From Boothiomyces macroporosus (lineage: Eukaryota > Chytridiomycota > Chytridiomycetes > Rhizophydiales > Terramycetaceae): a stretch of DNA of 64,000 nt. The notes under the pieces are model-generated. The model had not been told where the DNA came from. It ran no database searches and saw only the letters and a program-made list of their open reading frames with translations. Position 1 is the stretch's first letter. Each line of letters starts with the position of its first letter. Shown here in pieces: positions 33,506-44,482 of this stretch. The translations under genes were made by a program, and so were the position numbers. The stretch is taken from contig JADGKB010000001.1 in NCBI GenBank assembly GCA_027604185.1, positions 186,001 through 250,000 on the forward strand. Reading direction: 5' to 3'.

Positions 33506-34752
33506 TTATTCATTTTCAATGCTATTATACCAGTTGGCATCTGGGTCGTCGATAAGCAAATGCAAGTTATTCAATCCATACATTACAGCATCTAAATCAG
33601 CTATCAATTACCTTTAAACTGAACTTGGGTCAAGTCGATTTTTTTCTTCATCCTTTCAACTAGCAGTAACCACTTTGCTCTAATATACTTTGCGCTCCAT
33701 AAATCATTAGCAGTAACGAGATTTTGCCAATTAATTTCTGAATCATCTTGAGCAGTTTCGCATTGAACTAGTAAACGAGAAAGAAGATCAATGAAATCAT
33801 TAGCATTCCATCTGCGCTTCTTTTTTTCCAATTGTGGTCCAAGTACCTTCCATTTGTTTGAGCATTCGCGGTAAGTTCTGGTTTTCATTACAGCTGCTAG
33901 TTCAGTGAATGAATGAAACTGTGTTGGGTCAGTAATACCGTCGCGCTCCATGATTTTCTTTGCTTCAGCAATCAGCTTTTCTGTTTCTTCATTCGTCCAT
34001 TTGCCAGATTTTTCCTTATTTATAATATCATAACGCTCTTTGCATCCAACACGGCACATTTCCTGTTCAATTTCAGTCCATTTACGACCATGAACAGCCA
34101 CTAATTGTTTTAATTGCTCGTCTTCCTCTGCAGTCCATTTTTGCTTGCCAGTATTGTAGATTGAGTATGCACGTGCCATAAACCAATATACTTGCCCAAC
34201 AGTCCTATTAACACCAGAGTCATCCTTGATTTGATTGATGAAGCCTTGGTATTTCTTGTCACTGTAGGGATTGGTATCTTGATACCCGCTCCCAACTACT
34301 TTTTTAGATATTTTCGTTCTTCGTTTGATCAAGAAATGCAAGTCTGATCTTGGGATATCATACTCGGTCAAGTACCTTTCTACCGCGTCGTCAATAAGCT
34401 TGCGCTCTGTTTTGGTAAACATTCCCTTGTTGAAAGTCTGCTTTATTTCTGGCTCTGCTTCTTTTGGTCTCCAAACAGTCGAAAACTCTCTAGTATCACT
34501 ATCCGCTTTGATTCGCCCAGTCTTTACAATCTTGTTGTTGATTTCATTTATTCTAATTGATTCTTTAGGCTCTACTTTGTAGTCTGGCATTTTGGTAAAG
34601 GGGGTAATTTGCTGGCCTTCGTTTGGCAGCTCCATTGGTTTGAAATTTACTGGCGATTCCGCATCAGAATCTTCAATAATTTCCTTTGATAATTCTCTAC
34701 TGATTTTCGTTTCAATATTTTTTTGTTCTTTTCGTTTTGTTCTACTCTTCAT
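33506..34752 (-). CDS. REB1/TTF-I-like Myb-domain DNA-binding protein
   Basis: 408 aa. Lys/Glu-rich N-terminus, then a helical module (KGMFTKTERKLIDDAVERYL...IPRSDLHFLIKRR), followed by tandem Myb/SANT units: RTVGQVYWFMARAYSIYN, KWTAEEDEQLKQLVAVHGRKWTEIE, KWTNEETEKLIAEAKKIM, and a last degenerate unit with YRECSNKWKVLG. This array is the layout of Reb1, Nsi1 and TTF-I, which terminate RNA polymerase I and act as boundary factors. A 20-nt intron (33592-33611) adds the last 32 codons. Assignment to the Reb1 group is likely; exact role is inferred. Confidence 0.7.
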
Positions 34753-34868
34753 TAGTTGAGGGTGGGAAAAAATATTTTAGTCCCATTCAATCTACCAACC
34801 AATAAGTCAATATTTTCCATTTCCATCAATTCAAAAGTTGTCTTTTTTTCGCGTTCTGAAATCATAAA

Positions 34869-35286
34869 ATGGAAGACTTTCATGGAGTAGAAGAAAAAGC
34901 GTTTGTCGTCGATGAAGTGAATAACGTCATTAAAGAGGTATTTGTTTCTAACGCAGGTATTTTGTGTTAATAAAGTCCATCGAATCGACAATACAAAATG
35001 CGCCTTATCATCACAACAAAGTAGGACAGTGGAACTCTAATATCGTTGAACAGACACTGAAAAAGCTCACGGGATTAAACAAGCCTTTCAAATATATAGG
35101 TTAGTATTGCTTATTTAGTTACCTGTACGATTATGCAAAAGAACGGCGCTGGACTTCACTCTGCTTCCTCTTGTTACTGGGACAATTCAAGCGACGGTAG
35201 GCTACGCTAACAAAGGAAGCACTACTTACAAATACGATTCAAAAACCATGTATATCATTGTGAACGTTTTTGGATTGGCTATTTAG
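34869..35286 (+). CDS. DYNLT1: Dynein light chain Tctex-type (DYNLT1)
   Basis: 113 aa, exactly the usual length. Nearly every family position is present: [68 protein letters not shown] and a C-terminal [11 protein letters not shown]. Light chain of cytoplasmic and inner-arm dyneins. Its introns are remarkable: 34938-34956 and 34957-34975 are two 19-nt GT...AG units with nothing between them, and both must be removed to keep the frame; 35100-35118 and 35197-35215 are also 19 nt. Divergent from the REB1-like gene by 116 bp. Confidence 0.95.
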
Positions 35287-35462
35287 CAAGCTGTCAATAC
35301 AGACATGAAATAGTATTGCTGACCAGATTCTGGCTATTTAATAAACTCGTATAATGTTTTACGTCCCCAGTATCTTGTCGGATCAACCAATAATGTCTAG
35401 AATACCCAGATGCTGGTAGAGAAAAAGCAAATCAAACATAAAGATAACTAGAATGGATTTAT

Positions 35463-36309
35463 TCAAATTACAGAAGCATCCTTCAATTTTTGAATCAACT
35501 AAGGTTAAGAGTACTTACTTCATCAACGCTGGCGACTTTGCCTCCACCAACTCTGGCAGGTGGTTCAGAAACAGAAACAGTTTCCAAAGTAGGAGTGATG
35601 TCAACACCCAAGTCCTTTGCAGCAATCTTTTCAATTGGCTTCTTTTTAGCTTTCATAATGTTGGGCAGGGTAGCGAATCGAGGAGTATTTAATCTTGTTA
35701 ATAGTGATATTACCTCAAATCGACAGTCATAACAGCTGGGATCTTTGATTCAAGAGTTTCCAATCCACCGTCAATTTCACGAGTGACTGTGATTTTGTCA
35801 CCGCCTACTTCCAATTTAGATGCAAAAGTTGCCTACATTAAAAACAGCTACTTGTGGCCATTTCAATAATCCTGCAAGCATTTGACCGGTTTGGTTGGAA
35901 TCATCGTCGATAGCTTGTTTGCCCAAAAAGACCAAATCTGGCTTGGTTTTTTCTGTGTATGCTTTCAACAGTTTGGCAATCTACATTAAAACCAAATACT
36001 TGTAATGGTTGAACTTCTTGGTTTTCTGGTACTTCAATGTGAACGGCTTTGTCTGCACCCAAAGCTAAAGCAGTGCGGAGAGTTTCTTGAGACTTCATTG
36101 GCCCGATTGTGAGTGCAATGACTTCCTTGGCGACTTTCTTTTCCTTTAATCTGATTGCTTCTTCAACTGCAATTTCGTCGAATGGATTCATGGAATGCTT
36201 CATTAAAATCAAATACCTTGACGTTTGCGGTTTCTACTTTGCCTCCTGTAACTCTGATTTTAACAGCGTAATCGATGACTCTCTTGACTGGAACTAAAAT
36301 TCTGACCAT
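35463..36309 (-). CDS. ETFB: Electron transfer flavoprotein beta subunit
   Basis: Mitochondrial matrix subunit that with ETF-alpha carries electrons from acyl-CoA dehydrogenases to ETF-QO. 249 aa. Begins [18 protein letters not shown] as in other ETF-beta; further marks are [50 protein letters not shown] and the C-terminal [17 protein letters not shown]. Five introns: 36198-36216, 35981-35999, 35833-35851 (19 nt each, near-identical), 35694-35713 and 35499-35518 (20 nt). The last exon is only 12 codons. Confidence 0.95.
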
Positions 36310-36439
36310 TTTTGATTTCGATGATTAGTGGAATTTTTTAAAATGTTGTGCGTGACCTTAATTGCGGAAGATAGAATTTAATGGTGCTCATCAGAGTGCA
36401 TAAATATCAGTTGCGGTGCCATTTTTTCTTTTCTATTTA

Positions 36440-36711
36440 ATGGGAAACTGCTGTGGAAAAGAAGCACAAGGTGTGAGACTAGGCGGGGATCAAGTAGTTG
36501 CAGGACAACCACAACCAAGAGATCAAATGGCAGATAGGCAAGCGGCATTGGCTGCTGCGGAAGCTAGAAGATTGGTACTTTTTTATAATGGTAGAAACAA
36601 GAAGGAACCGGTTCACTATCAAAGAAGCTGAAAGAACAAAGCGGGATTGGTCCAGGAAGAGCTCCTCCTCCTCAGAATGCATCTTCAGGAGTGGATGTAT
36701 ATACTAGCTAA
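36440..36711 (+). CDS. SVIP: Small N-myristoylated SVIP-like p97/Cdc48-binding protein
   Basis: 83 aa. MGNCCGKE is a strong N-myristoylation plus palmitoylation signal. The helix RQAALAAAEARR fits the VCP-interacting motif R-x5-A-A-x2-R exactly. Then KKLKEQSGIGPG and a Pro/Ser tail. Length, lipid anchor and helix placement match animal SVIP, an inhibitor of ERAD that tethers p97 to membranes. One 20-nt intron (36575-36594). The functional statement is by homology of motif and layout; overall identity to animal SVIP is low. Confidence 0.7.
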
Positions 36712-36788
36712 TCATAGTGGGATCCAAATTAACATGCGTTTAATAAATCAAAAAAGATTAAACTTACACGAGAATTTTACTTGACGTC

Positions 36789-38457
36789 ATGAGTTTCGCA
36801 ACGATAGAACCAACAGTGATAGATGAAGAGCTGATACGAAGAGCCATCAATGAGCAATTGAATCCAGAAATAGCAGAAATCGCCAAGAAAGAAGGTGTGG
36901 ATCCAGAAGAAGTCCTATCTCTAAGGCTAGACTACAAGAGTAACTATTGTTAATTCAGACATTCTAAAAATTGACAATTTATGGATATATGAGAATATCA
37001 CAAAGTTGCAGCTGGATAACAACATTATTGAAAAGATTGAAAATGTCAATTTCTTGAAAAATCTGAAATGGTTAGGTACACTTTATTAAACAAGATTTGT
37101 CATTCAATAATATTACCGAAATTGAAGGACTTGGTTCTCTTACAAAGCTTACAGATTTAACACTATTCAACAATAGGATTTCAAAAATTGGGAATATGGA
37201 TGACCTAGTAAGTTTACAGGTCTTTTCCATAGGCAATAACAATATACAATCAATAGAAGCGGTAAATGATGATTAATCAAGCTTGCTTATTTAATCAGGT
37301 TTGAAAACTTGAGGGTTTTAAATATGACAGGCAACCCAGTACACAAAAATCCAAACTACAAAAACTATTGTCTAGCCCATTTCAAAAATTTAAAGTACTT
37401 GGATTACCGACTAATCGACCAAGAGTCTGTAATTATTTGCTAACCAGATTGCAATTGCTAGAGAAAAACATATCGATTCCATCATTTCGCAAGAAGAGGA
37501 AGAAAAAATCAACGCTAAAAGAAAACAAGAGCTAAACCAAAAGCAAGAACTGGATAAATTACATCAAAAAGCTCATATATTAAAAATTGATTCTTTGTTT
37601 GATAGGATGTTTGATGAAGATCAAGATTATAAGCGACTGCTGCCAATCGCTCCAGCAATTTTGTCAGATATGAAGGAAGAATACAGAGCAAAGTTTGAGA
37701 TCGTAGTCAAAGAGTTTAAGCATTTCGTATTAAAGAAATCTCAAGAAAAACAGGATGAAACCAACGCGATCTTGTCTTGTTTGGACGGTGTAAAGTCAAC
37801 AAGCGATAAAGAATGTCTAAACAAATTAGAGCTTTTCCATCATCAAAAGAAACAAGTAAATTTCACTAACAAAGTTGATCAAAATTGTCCAAGTGTCAAG
37901 AAACCCAAAAGAAATTGACGATACGATCAAAGAACTTCGGGACTTGACAGTCAATCTATCTGATTACTTGATGAATGCAGAAATGATTATAGTTGAGCAG
38001 TTTGAAGATGTGTTGAAAGATTTTGAGAGGAGTTACACGGAACTATGTAATTCGATTGGGGAATGTGGGCAATCTTCTTTTGCTAGACTGAGGGATTTGG
38101 AAAATGAGTATTTGGAAAAGTTTACAGAGAATATTCAGGCAATGTACGAACGATTCAATAAAGGAGATGCCGAGGAAGTAGATGACGAGATTAGAGATGT
38201 AACTATTACTAAGATAGATCATGAGCGACAAGGATGTTTTAATGAATGCTGTCAATTCCTCGCATGATTTCCGCATGTTCAAATTGGATCAGCAGGAGGA
38301 CGGATTGGTTACTGGTCTAGCAAAAGATTTAGAGTCAATTGTAAAGGATATGTATGCCAAGGAAATCAAGAGGAATAGAGATAGGGTCAGCGAAATACTT
38401 GCTCTGCTTGACAAGACCAACGCTGAAATTGACTTTGCGGAAGAAAATTCTTATTAA
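36789..38457 (+). CDS. DRC3: Dynein regulatory complex subunit 3 (LRRC48)
   Basis: Nexin-link component that controls dynein in motile axonemes. 517 aa, as in human and Chlamydomonas. N-terminal VIDEELIRRAINEQ, then leucine-rich repeats (ITKLQLDNNIIEKIENVNFL, LSFNNITEIEGLGSL, LTLFNNRISKIGNM) with a cap NPVHKNPNYKNYCLAHFKNL, then a long coiled coil to the end. Six introns: 36940-36958, 37076-37094, 37262-37281, 37429-37447, 37856-37874 and 38199-38217 (19 or 20 nt). Strong evidence that the organism makes a motile flagellum at some stage. Confidence 0.95.
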
Positions 38458-38477
38458 ATATATCATTTATTCGTTTA

Positions 38478-39741
38478 TTACACAAACAGTACTAGAAAGA
38501 GTGCTAAATGAACTGAGATGGAACTGGCTGAGGAGATTAATGGTTTGTTGTAAGCCGTTTGTGGGAGATTCGATTGATATGCAGTTTCCTGAGAGATGCT
38601 AGAATTGGCACCAGTGTAGGAGGAGTCTGTTTGATTGTCAATCTTTCCATTTCTTGGATGAAATGATGTGGTGCTCAACAAATTCATCTTTTCATCATAG
38701 ATGCTAACCGCTGCAGTGGTACCATTCATATGGATATTCGCAAAGCCGTATGTGCCCTGAGTAGATAAGAAATCCAGAGATGGTTTACTACATTTTTCTG
38801 ACCTGCCACCAGCACCAGATAGGAGATAAAATGTGTTTGCTTTTTGTACATGCCCTAAACTATGCTTATGTCTATATTAGCTTTAAAATACCCAAATAAA
38901 TATGCTGTAACTTTGTACTTGTCAAACAAGCCCTTTAATGGTTGCATACCTGGAACTGTACCGTTGCATGCCTCCATATCAGAGTGACCGACCACTATCA
39001 AATAGTCTGCAGACTTGGAGTTTACCAATTCATTTTCAATCCATTTCAGCTGCTTGTTGATTGTATTTGATTCACGAGTCCATCCAAGCTTAATAAAATT
39101 GTTGCGCATATTGTTATCTGTGTCGGTAGCATTTCCATTAATTAAACCCGATTCTATCTGACCATCATAACCGAAATAAAATAGATCTGTGGATATCATG
39201 ACAAATTTCAATACTTTGTTGGCAACAGTAAAAGATTGGGTGTAAAAGAAATCCTTTAAATTCCAACGAGGATCGATAGTAGAGCGCTGGATCTGGGCTT
39301 CTGGATTAGAGTACCAATCTAATTGAGCAATTAGTTACCATGATTTCCTAAAACAAGATACCACGGAATTTGGTTCATTCTTGTTCCATTATAGACCGAA
39401 AGCCAGTCAGATTGGAACTTTGGGTCTTGAGGTGCTATGGTTAGCTTGCCATTACAAAATACACCATGTGCACTAGCGTTGTGCTGTGGACCATAAAAAT
39501 TGTCTCCCACGGAAATTACAAAATGCGTGCTATCCATGTCAGCTAGGGCAGCCATCGATTTTCCAACTATTTCTTGGTTCGGAAAGTCAACAGGAAACCC
39601 CTGTGTCCCCCAGTCGCCAATTACCATGAATCGCAGTTCATCAGGATTCTTGGGGACAGTCAGAAGACCACCTTGTGGAATAGAGGCCATTCCACCGGAA
39701 GTTTGAGCTAATGTAGCACCAAGCAAAAGTTGTATTTTCAT
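38478..39741 (-). CDS. Purple acid phosphatase (copy 1), probably GPI-anchored
   Basis: Secreted metallophosphoesterase of the TRAP/ACP5-like group. 407 aa. Signal peptide MKIQLLLGATLAQT; start set at 39741 because a TATA box lies 30 bp upstream. Metal-ligand motifs: VIGDWG, SVGDNFYG, GNHDWY, VGHSD and GHKHSLGH. Introns 39319-39338 (inside GNHD) and 38872-38891 (inside GHKH). A long Ser/Asn/Gln-rich stalk and hydrophobic end (HLALFLVLFV) suggest a GPI anchor. Ends 20 bp from the convergent DRC3 gene. Tandem paralogue upstream. Confidence 0.9.
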
Positions 39742-39770
39742 TTTGTATTTCAGCAGTTTTTCCACAAGCG

Positions 39771-39777
39771 TTTTATA
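39771..39777 (-). promoter_or_regulatory. TATA box of acid phosphatase copy 1
   Basis: TATAAAA on the minus strand, 30 bp from the ATG at 39741. Confidence 0.55.
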
Positions 39778-39950
39778 TTGGCGTTAAGCGGGCTTGCTAC
39801 ATCTCAAAACACTGCCGTAAGTTCTAAATTAGGACAACCTACGAATGAAGCGATGAAAAGCAGCGGTCAACTGAAAAGCCAACAGCTCAAACCAATTATA
39901 TCCTGTATAGGAGTAAAAGGGGTCAAGTGAAAGCGGTTTATTTAGATTGT

Positions 39951-40946
39951 CTAATATCTTGGATAAAACTCAGCACTGCTGACAACATTCAAATTTTCAT
40001 CATGGATATTGATAGAAGCGGAAGTTGAGGTTAAATGTACGTTGGCAAATCCATAGGTGCCTGGAGAAGTGACAAAGTCCAAGCTCGGATTGGAGCAAGC
40101 TTCACTTCTACCGCCAGCTCCAGAGAGCAGATAGAAGGTATCCTTGTTTACACCATGGCCCAAAGCATGCTTGTGACCAAAAAAGTAAGCAGATACTTGA
40201 TACTTGTCAAACAAGTCTTGTAATGGTTGCATTCCAGGAAGAGTTCCATTGCATGCCGCCATATCAGAGTGCCCCACAACGATTAGGTAATCAGCATCCA
40301 TTGCACTAGCCAATTGCCACTCGATTGTGTCAAGCTGAGCATTAATGGCATCGTTTTCTTCAGTCCATCCCAAACTGATAAAGTTATTTCTCATGTTATT
40401 GTCAGTTGCTGTCGCCAAACCTTTAATGTTTCCAGACGATGCTGAACCATCGTATCCAAAGTAAAACAAATCAGTAGTGATATGGAGAAAATGAACGATT
40501 GCAGAGTCTACATGGTATCTCCTGCTGTAGATAAAGTCCTGCAAGTTCCAGCGTGGATCAATTTGTGTGCGTTGAATTTGGGCAACGGCATTTGCATACC
40601 AATCATGATTTCCTAGTACAAGGTACCATGGAATTTGATTCATACGAGTTCCGTTATAGACAGCTTGCCAGTCGGTCAAGAATTTTGGGTCAGTTGGAGA
40701 AGTAACACCATGCGCAGAGGCATTCTTTTGAGGGCCATAGAAATTATCACCAACCGAAATTATAAAGTGAGTATTGTCTTGGTCTGCCAATTTCGCCATT
40801 GATGCACCAACAACCTTTTGGTTTGGATAGTCTACTGCGAAGCCCATGGACCCCCAGTCCCCAATTACTTGAAATCGAAGTTCAGAAGAGAATTTCGGAA
40901 CTTTTATAATCGCAGCAGCAAGTTGGACTAGTGCAAGATATTTCAT
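39951..40946 (-). CDS. Secreted purple acid phosphatase (copy 2)
   Basis: 331 aa and intron-free. Signal peptide MKYLALVQLAAA. All metal-binding motifs are intact: VIGDWG, SVGDNFYG, GNHDWYANA, VGHSD and GHKHALGHG. It lacks the C-terminal stalk and anchor of copy 1, so it is likely fully secreted. Copy 1 has introns inside two of the motifs where copy 2 has none, so introns were gained or lost after duplication. A TATATA element lies around 40969-40974. Expected role: scavenging organic phosphate outside the cell. Confidence 0.92.
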   Translation of the reverse strand: MKYLALVQLAAAIIKVPKFSSELRFQVIGDWGSMGFAVDYPNQKVVGASMAKLADQDNTHFIISVGDNFYGPQKNASAHGVTSPTDPKFLTDWQAVYNGTRMNQIPWYLVLGNHDWYANAVAQIQRTQIDPRWNLQDFIYSRRYHVDSAIVHFLHITTDLFYFGYDGSASSGNIKGLATATDNNMRNNFISLGWTEENDAINAQLDTIEWQLASAMDADYLIVVGHSDMAACNGTLPGMQPLQDLFDKYQVSAYFFGHKHALGHGVNKDTFYLLSGAGGRSEACSNPSLDFVTSPGTYGFANVHLTSTSASINIHDENLNVVSSAEFYPRY

Positions 40947-41325
40947 TACTGATGCTTTTTTTCGTTTCTATATAAGTGGGACCGTGGCGGAGTGAACACA
41001 CGGTTCTGTACTGGGAACTGATTGAATAAAGACCTAATAGGAAACTCTTAAGAGAACCCCAAGATAAATTCAAGGTTAAAGTGCATTCGCCGTTATTTTT
41101 TCATACAAATTCCCTCGTCATATTCCGTTTGGGATTAAAAATAATTACTCCTAAATACGCTTGAAAACACAAGAATTGAAGCACTACACAGATTTAGTCG
41201 AATCACCCCTAGAGGTCTTTCATTAAGAATCCTAAGCAACATTTTTGCAGTCAATTTTCCCCTCAATTTTACATACTGATTTGCCCGCAAATTTGAATAT
41301 TTTTCGAGATCAACTGAATTTCAGG
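40947..41325. other. Intergenic region between acid phosphatase 2 and ATP23
   Basis: About 380 bp between divergent genes. Holds the TATA-like element of the phosphatase gene near 40970. No other feature recognised. Confidence 0.5.
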
Positions 41326-41789
41326 ATGATTGAAACGGCAAGAATATTAAAAATGTTTCAAGCACTGGACGACAACGAGTGCGTTCGACCGCAAATCAAA
41401 CTAGTGGAGTGTAAAGAATACAGAAGCGGAGGCTTTGATTCAAAAACCAACGAAATCGAAATTTGTAAAAACTTTATCCAGGACAATATGCAGCTGGAAG
41501 AAACAATAGCGCATGAGCTGATACATGCGTACGATACCTGCTTGAACAAACCGCAAGGTCTGGATTGCTTGTAGATTGTTGCTAAGATAGGTTTCTCGCT
41601 TGTACAGAAATAAGAGCAGCGCACTTATCTGGCGATTGCGACATGCTTACCGAATTCAAGAGAGGAAATTTCCCAAACTTGAAAGAGTGTGTGAAAAGAA
41701 GGGCGAGATTGGCAATCAGAGACAAGTGCCCCGTTCAGTTGATAGATATGATGTTTGAGAATTGTTTTAATAATAAAGACCCATTTTAG
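41326..41789 (+). CDS. ATP23: Mitochondrial inner-membrane metallopeptidase Atp23
   Basis: Intermembrane-space protease and chaperone that matures ATP synthase subunit 6 and assists Fo assembly. 147 aa. Conserved features: SGGFDSKTNEIEICKN, the zinc site HELIHAYDTC (HExxH), TEIRAAHLSGDC, and C-terminal ECVKRRARLAI with CFNNKDPF. Cys pairs agree with import by the Mia40 route and no cleavable presequence. One 20-nt intron (41571-41590) lies between the HExxH and the AAHLSGDC block. Short for the family but complete; start at the first in-frame ATG. Confidence 0.92.
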
Positions 41790-42006
41790 ATTCCAGAAAC
41801 ATTTTAGCTGTGGTTCATCCAAATGAGCGGTATTGGGATATCCATTGAAAACTTTCCGCAATCATGATGGAATAGCTCGCCGCTAATATTCAAAGACAAT
41901 AGCAGCTTAATTATCTGTATATCTTGGATTGGTTTTGGCAAGTCAATTTAGCCAAGCCACACCAGGAGATCTCTCAAAATCTCTGCTGATATCTTTACAA
42001 AAAAGA

Positions 42007-44339
42007 ATGCCACCAAGAGGTTTCAAAATCCCAAACTACAATTCATTAATCAACAACTTGAATCATGTCTGGAAACCAATTGGAAAGAAACCGCTCACAT
42101 TGGCCGAAAAGATACTGTACGCGCATTTAGACTCTCCATTGGAATCTCAACCTACAAGAGGCACTACCTATCTCAAATTGAACCCAGGTTACATTGAATT
42201 AACATTAGATCGAGTAGCTATGCAGGATGCATCCGCGCAGACTGCGTTACTGCAATTTATTCTTAGTAAAAAGAAAACAACTGCTGTTCCATCCAGTGTT
42301 CACTGTGATCATCTGATTGCTGCTCAAGTTGGCGCAGATAGTGATTTGAAGCAATCTATTATATCCAACAAGGAAGTATTCAACTTTTTGCAAACCACCA
42401 GTAAAAAGTATGGAATTGACTTTTGGGCTCCTGGATCTGGCATCATCCATCAAATTGTATTGGAAAACTATGCTGCGCCAGGTATTTTGTTGTTAGGAAC
42501 GGATTCTCACACTCCAAATGCTGGTGGATTAGGTATGATTGCCATTGGTGTTGGTGGTGAGGGTTTCAATTGACCTTAGGTGCGGATGCTGTTGATGCAA
42601 TGGCTGGAATTCCTTGGGAATTGAAAGCTCCAAAGATTTTAGGTGTCAGGCTAACCGGAAAGTTAAATGGCTGGACTAACCCAAAGGATGTCATTTTGCA
42701 TTTGGCAGGTAAATTGACTGTGCAAGGAGGAACAAATCATATAATCGAATATTTTGGCCCTGGAGTTGACTCTCTTTCTTGCACTGGTATGGCGACGATT
42801 TGTAATATGGGAGCTGAGGTTGGTGCCACAACCTCTCTGTTTCCGTTCACTGATAGTATGAAGAGGTATCTTAATGCCACTAGACGTGAAGATGCCGCAG
42901 AAGCAGCTGCAAAAGCGGCATCAATGGGATATTTGCAGGCTGATAAAGGTGCCGAATATGATAAAGTAATCGAAATCAATTTGTCAGAATTAGAACCACA
43001 CATTAACGGGCCATTTACGCCAGATCTTTCTTGGCCACTATCAAAGTTCAAGGATGCTGTTAAGGAAAACAATTGGCCAACAGAACTGTCTGCTGGGTTG
43101 ATTGGCTCTTGCACAAATTCATCTTATCAAGATATGTGCAATGCTGCTGAAATAGCCAAGCAAGCTTCTGAAAAGGGAATCAAAGCCAAGGCCAATTTCT
43201 TTGTCACTCCTGGATCTGAACAAATTAGAGCAACAATCGAAAGAGATGGAATTATTTCCACGCTAGAAAGTGTGGGCGGTGTCGTTTTAGCTAATGCTTG
43301 TGGTCCATGTATCGGACAATGGAAGAGAGATTTTGATGGAACTAAAGAAAATGCCATTTTGACTTCATTCAATAGAAACTTCAAAGCTAGAAACGATGGT
43401 TCAGCCAAAACAATGAACTTTTTAGCTTCGCCAGAAATTGTAACTGCTATGACATTTAGTGGGAGAACTGATTTCAATCCAATTACAGATTCCTTAAAGG
43501 ATATAAATGGAAATGAATTCAAGCTAAAGCCACCAAAAAGTGACGATTTGCCTTCATCAGGGTTTTTGGAAGGTAGACCAGCATTTGGATTCCCAATTTC
43601 CTCAGAACCGGATGAATCGATTGAAATAACCATATCGAAGGAATCTGATCGACTCCAGCTGTTGGAATCCTTTGAACCTTGGGATGGAAAGGAGTTTGAA
43701 AACTTGCAATTGTTGGTAAAGGCAGAAGGTAAATGCACAACAGACCATATTTCTGCTGCTGGTGTTTGGTTAAAGTATAAGGGCCATTTGGAAAATATTT
43801 CCAAGAATACTCTTATTGGCGCTACAAATGCTTTCCATGGAAAGGTAAACGTTGCGCGAAATGCGATTACTAATGAGGTACTTTTTGAATTTACATCAGT
43901 TGGATACAATTCCTAATGTTGGCTTTGATTATCGCGCCAAAGGTGTTTCATCTGCAATCATTGGAGATTGGAATTATGGTGAAGGATCTGCTAGAGAGCA
44001 TGCCGCGATGCAGCCACGGTATCTTGGATGCAAGATTGTAATTACAAGATCATTTGCCCGAATTCATGGTATTCTGCATCTGACTTAGAAACTAATTTAA
44101 AGAAACAAGGAATCTTGCCTTTGACTTTCAAAAATGAAAAAGACTATGATCTGATTCCAGAAATCTGTACTCTCTCAACCAGAGGTGTTGTCGGAATTTC
44201 ACCAAATTCACCAGTGTTCTTGACAGTTAAAACACCTGAAAAGGAGTTTGAAATAGAATTGAAGCACACTATGAGTGAAGACCAAATTGCTTGGTTCAAA
44301 GCTGGTAGTGCGTTGAATATGATAGCAAACAACGCATAA
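42007..44339 (+). CDS. ACO1: Mitochondrial aconitate hydratase (start unresolved)
   Basis: TCA-cycle isomerase of citrate and isocitrate with a 4Fe-4S cluster. 755 aa from the first in-frame ATG. Family-like sequence ([14 protein letters not shown]) continues upstream of that ATG to about 41914 without another ATG, so the N-terminus and presequence are incomplete here. Cluster Cys are present in [11 protein letters not shown] and [10 protein letters not shown]; substrate motifs [12 protein letters not shown] and [14 protein letters not shown] are intact. Introns: 42557-42579 (23 nt), 43878-43899 (22 nt) and 44069-44088 (20 nt). Every catalytic region is present. Confidence 0.93.
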
Positions 44340-44482
44340 TATAGTAACTTATACACACAGTTTATTTTATTTTGAAGATCCAATGGTGTTCAAAAAGCGG
44401 ATTTAAATGATTACCAATGTTTTACCTTTTCTTAATAACTCAATCCGGGACTTTACATTCGTGGAGCTTTAATATCAACCTG

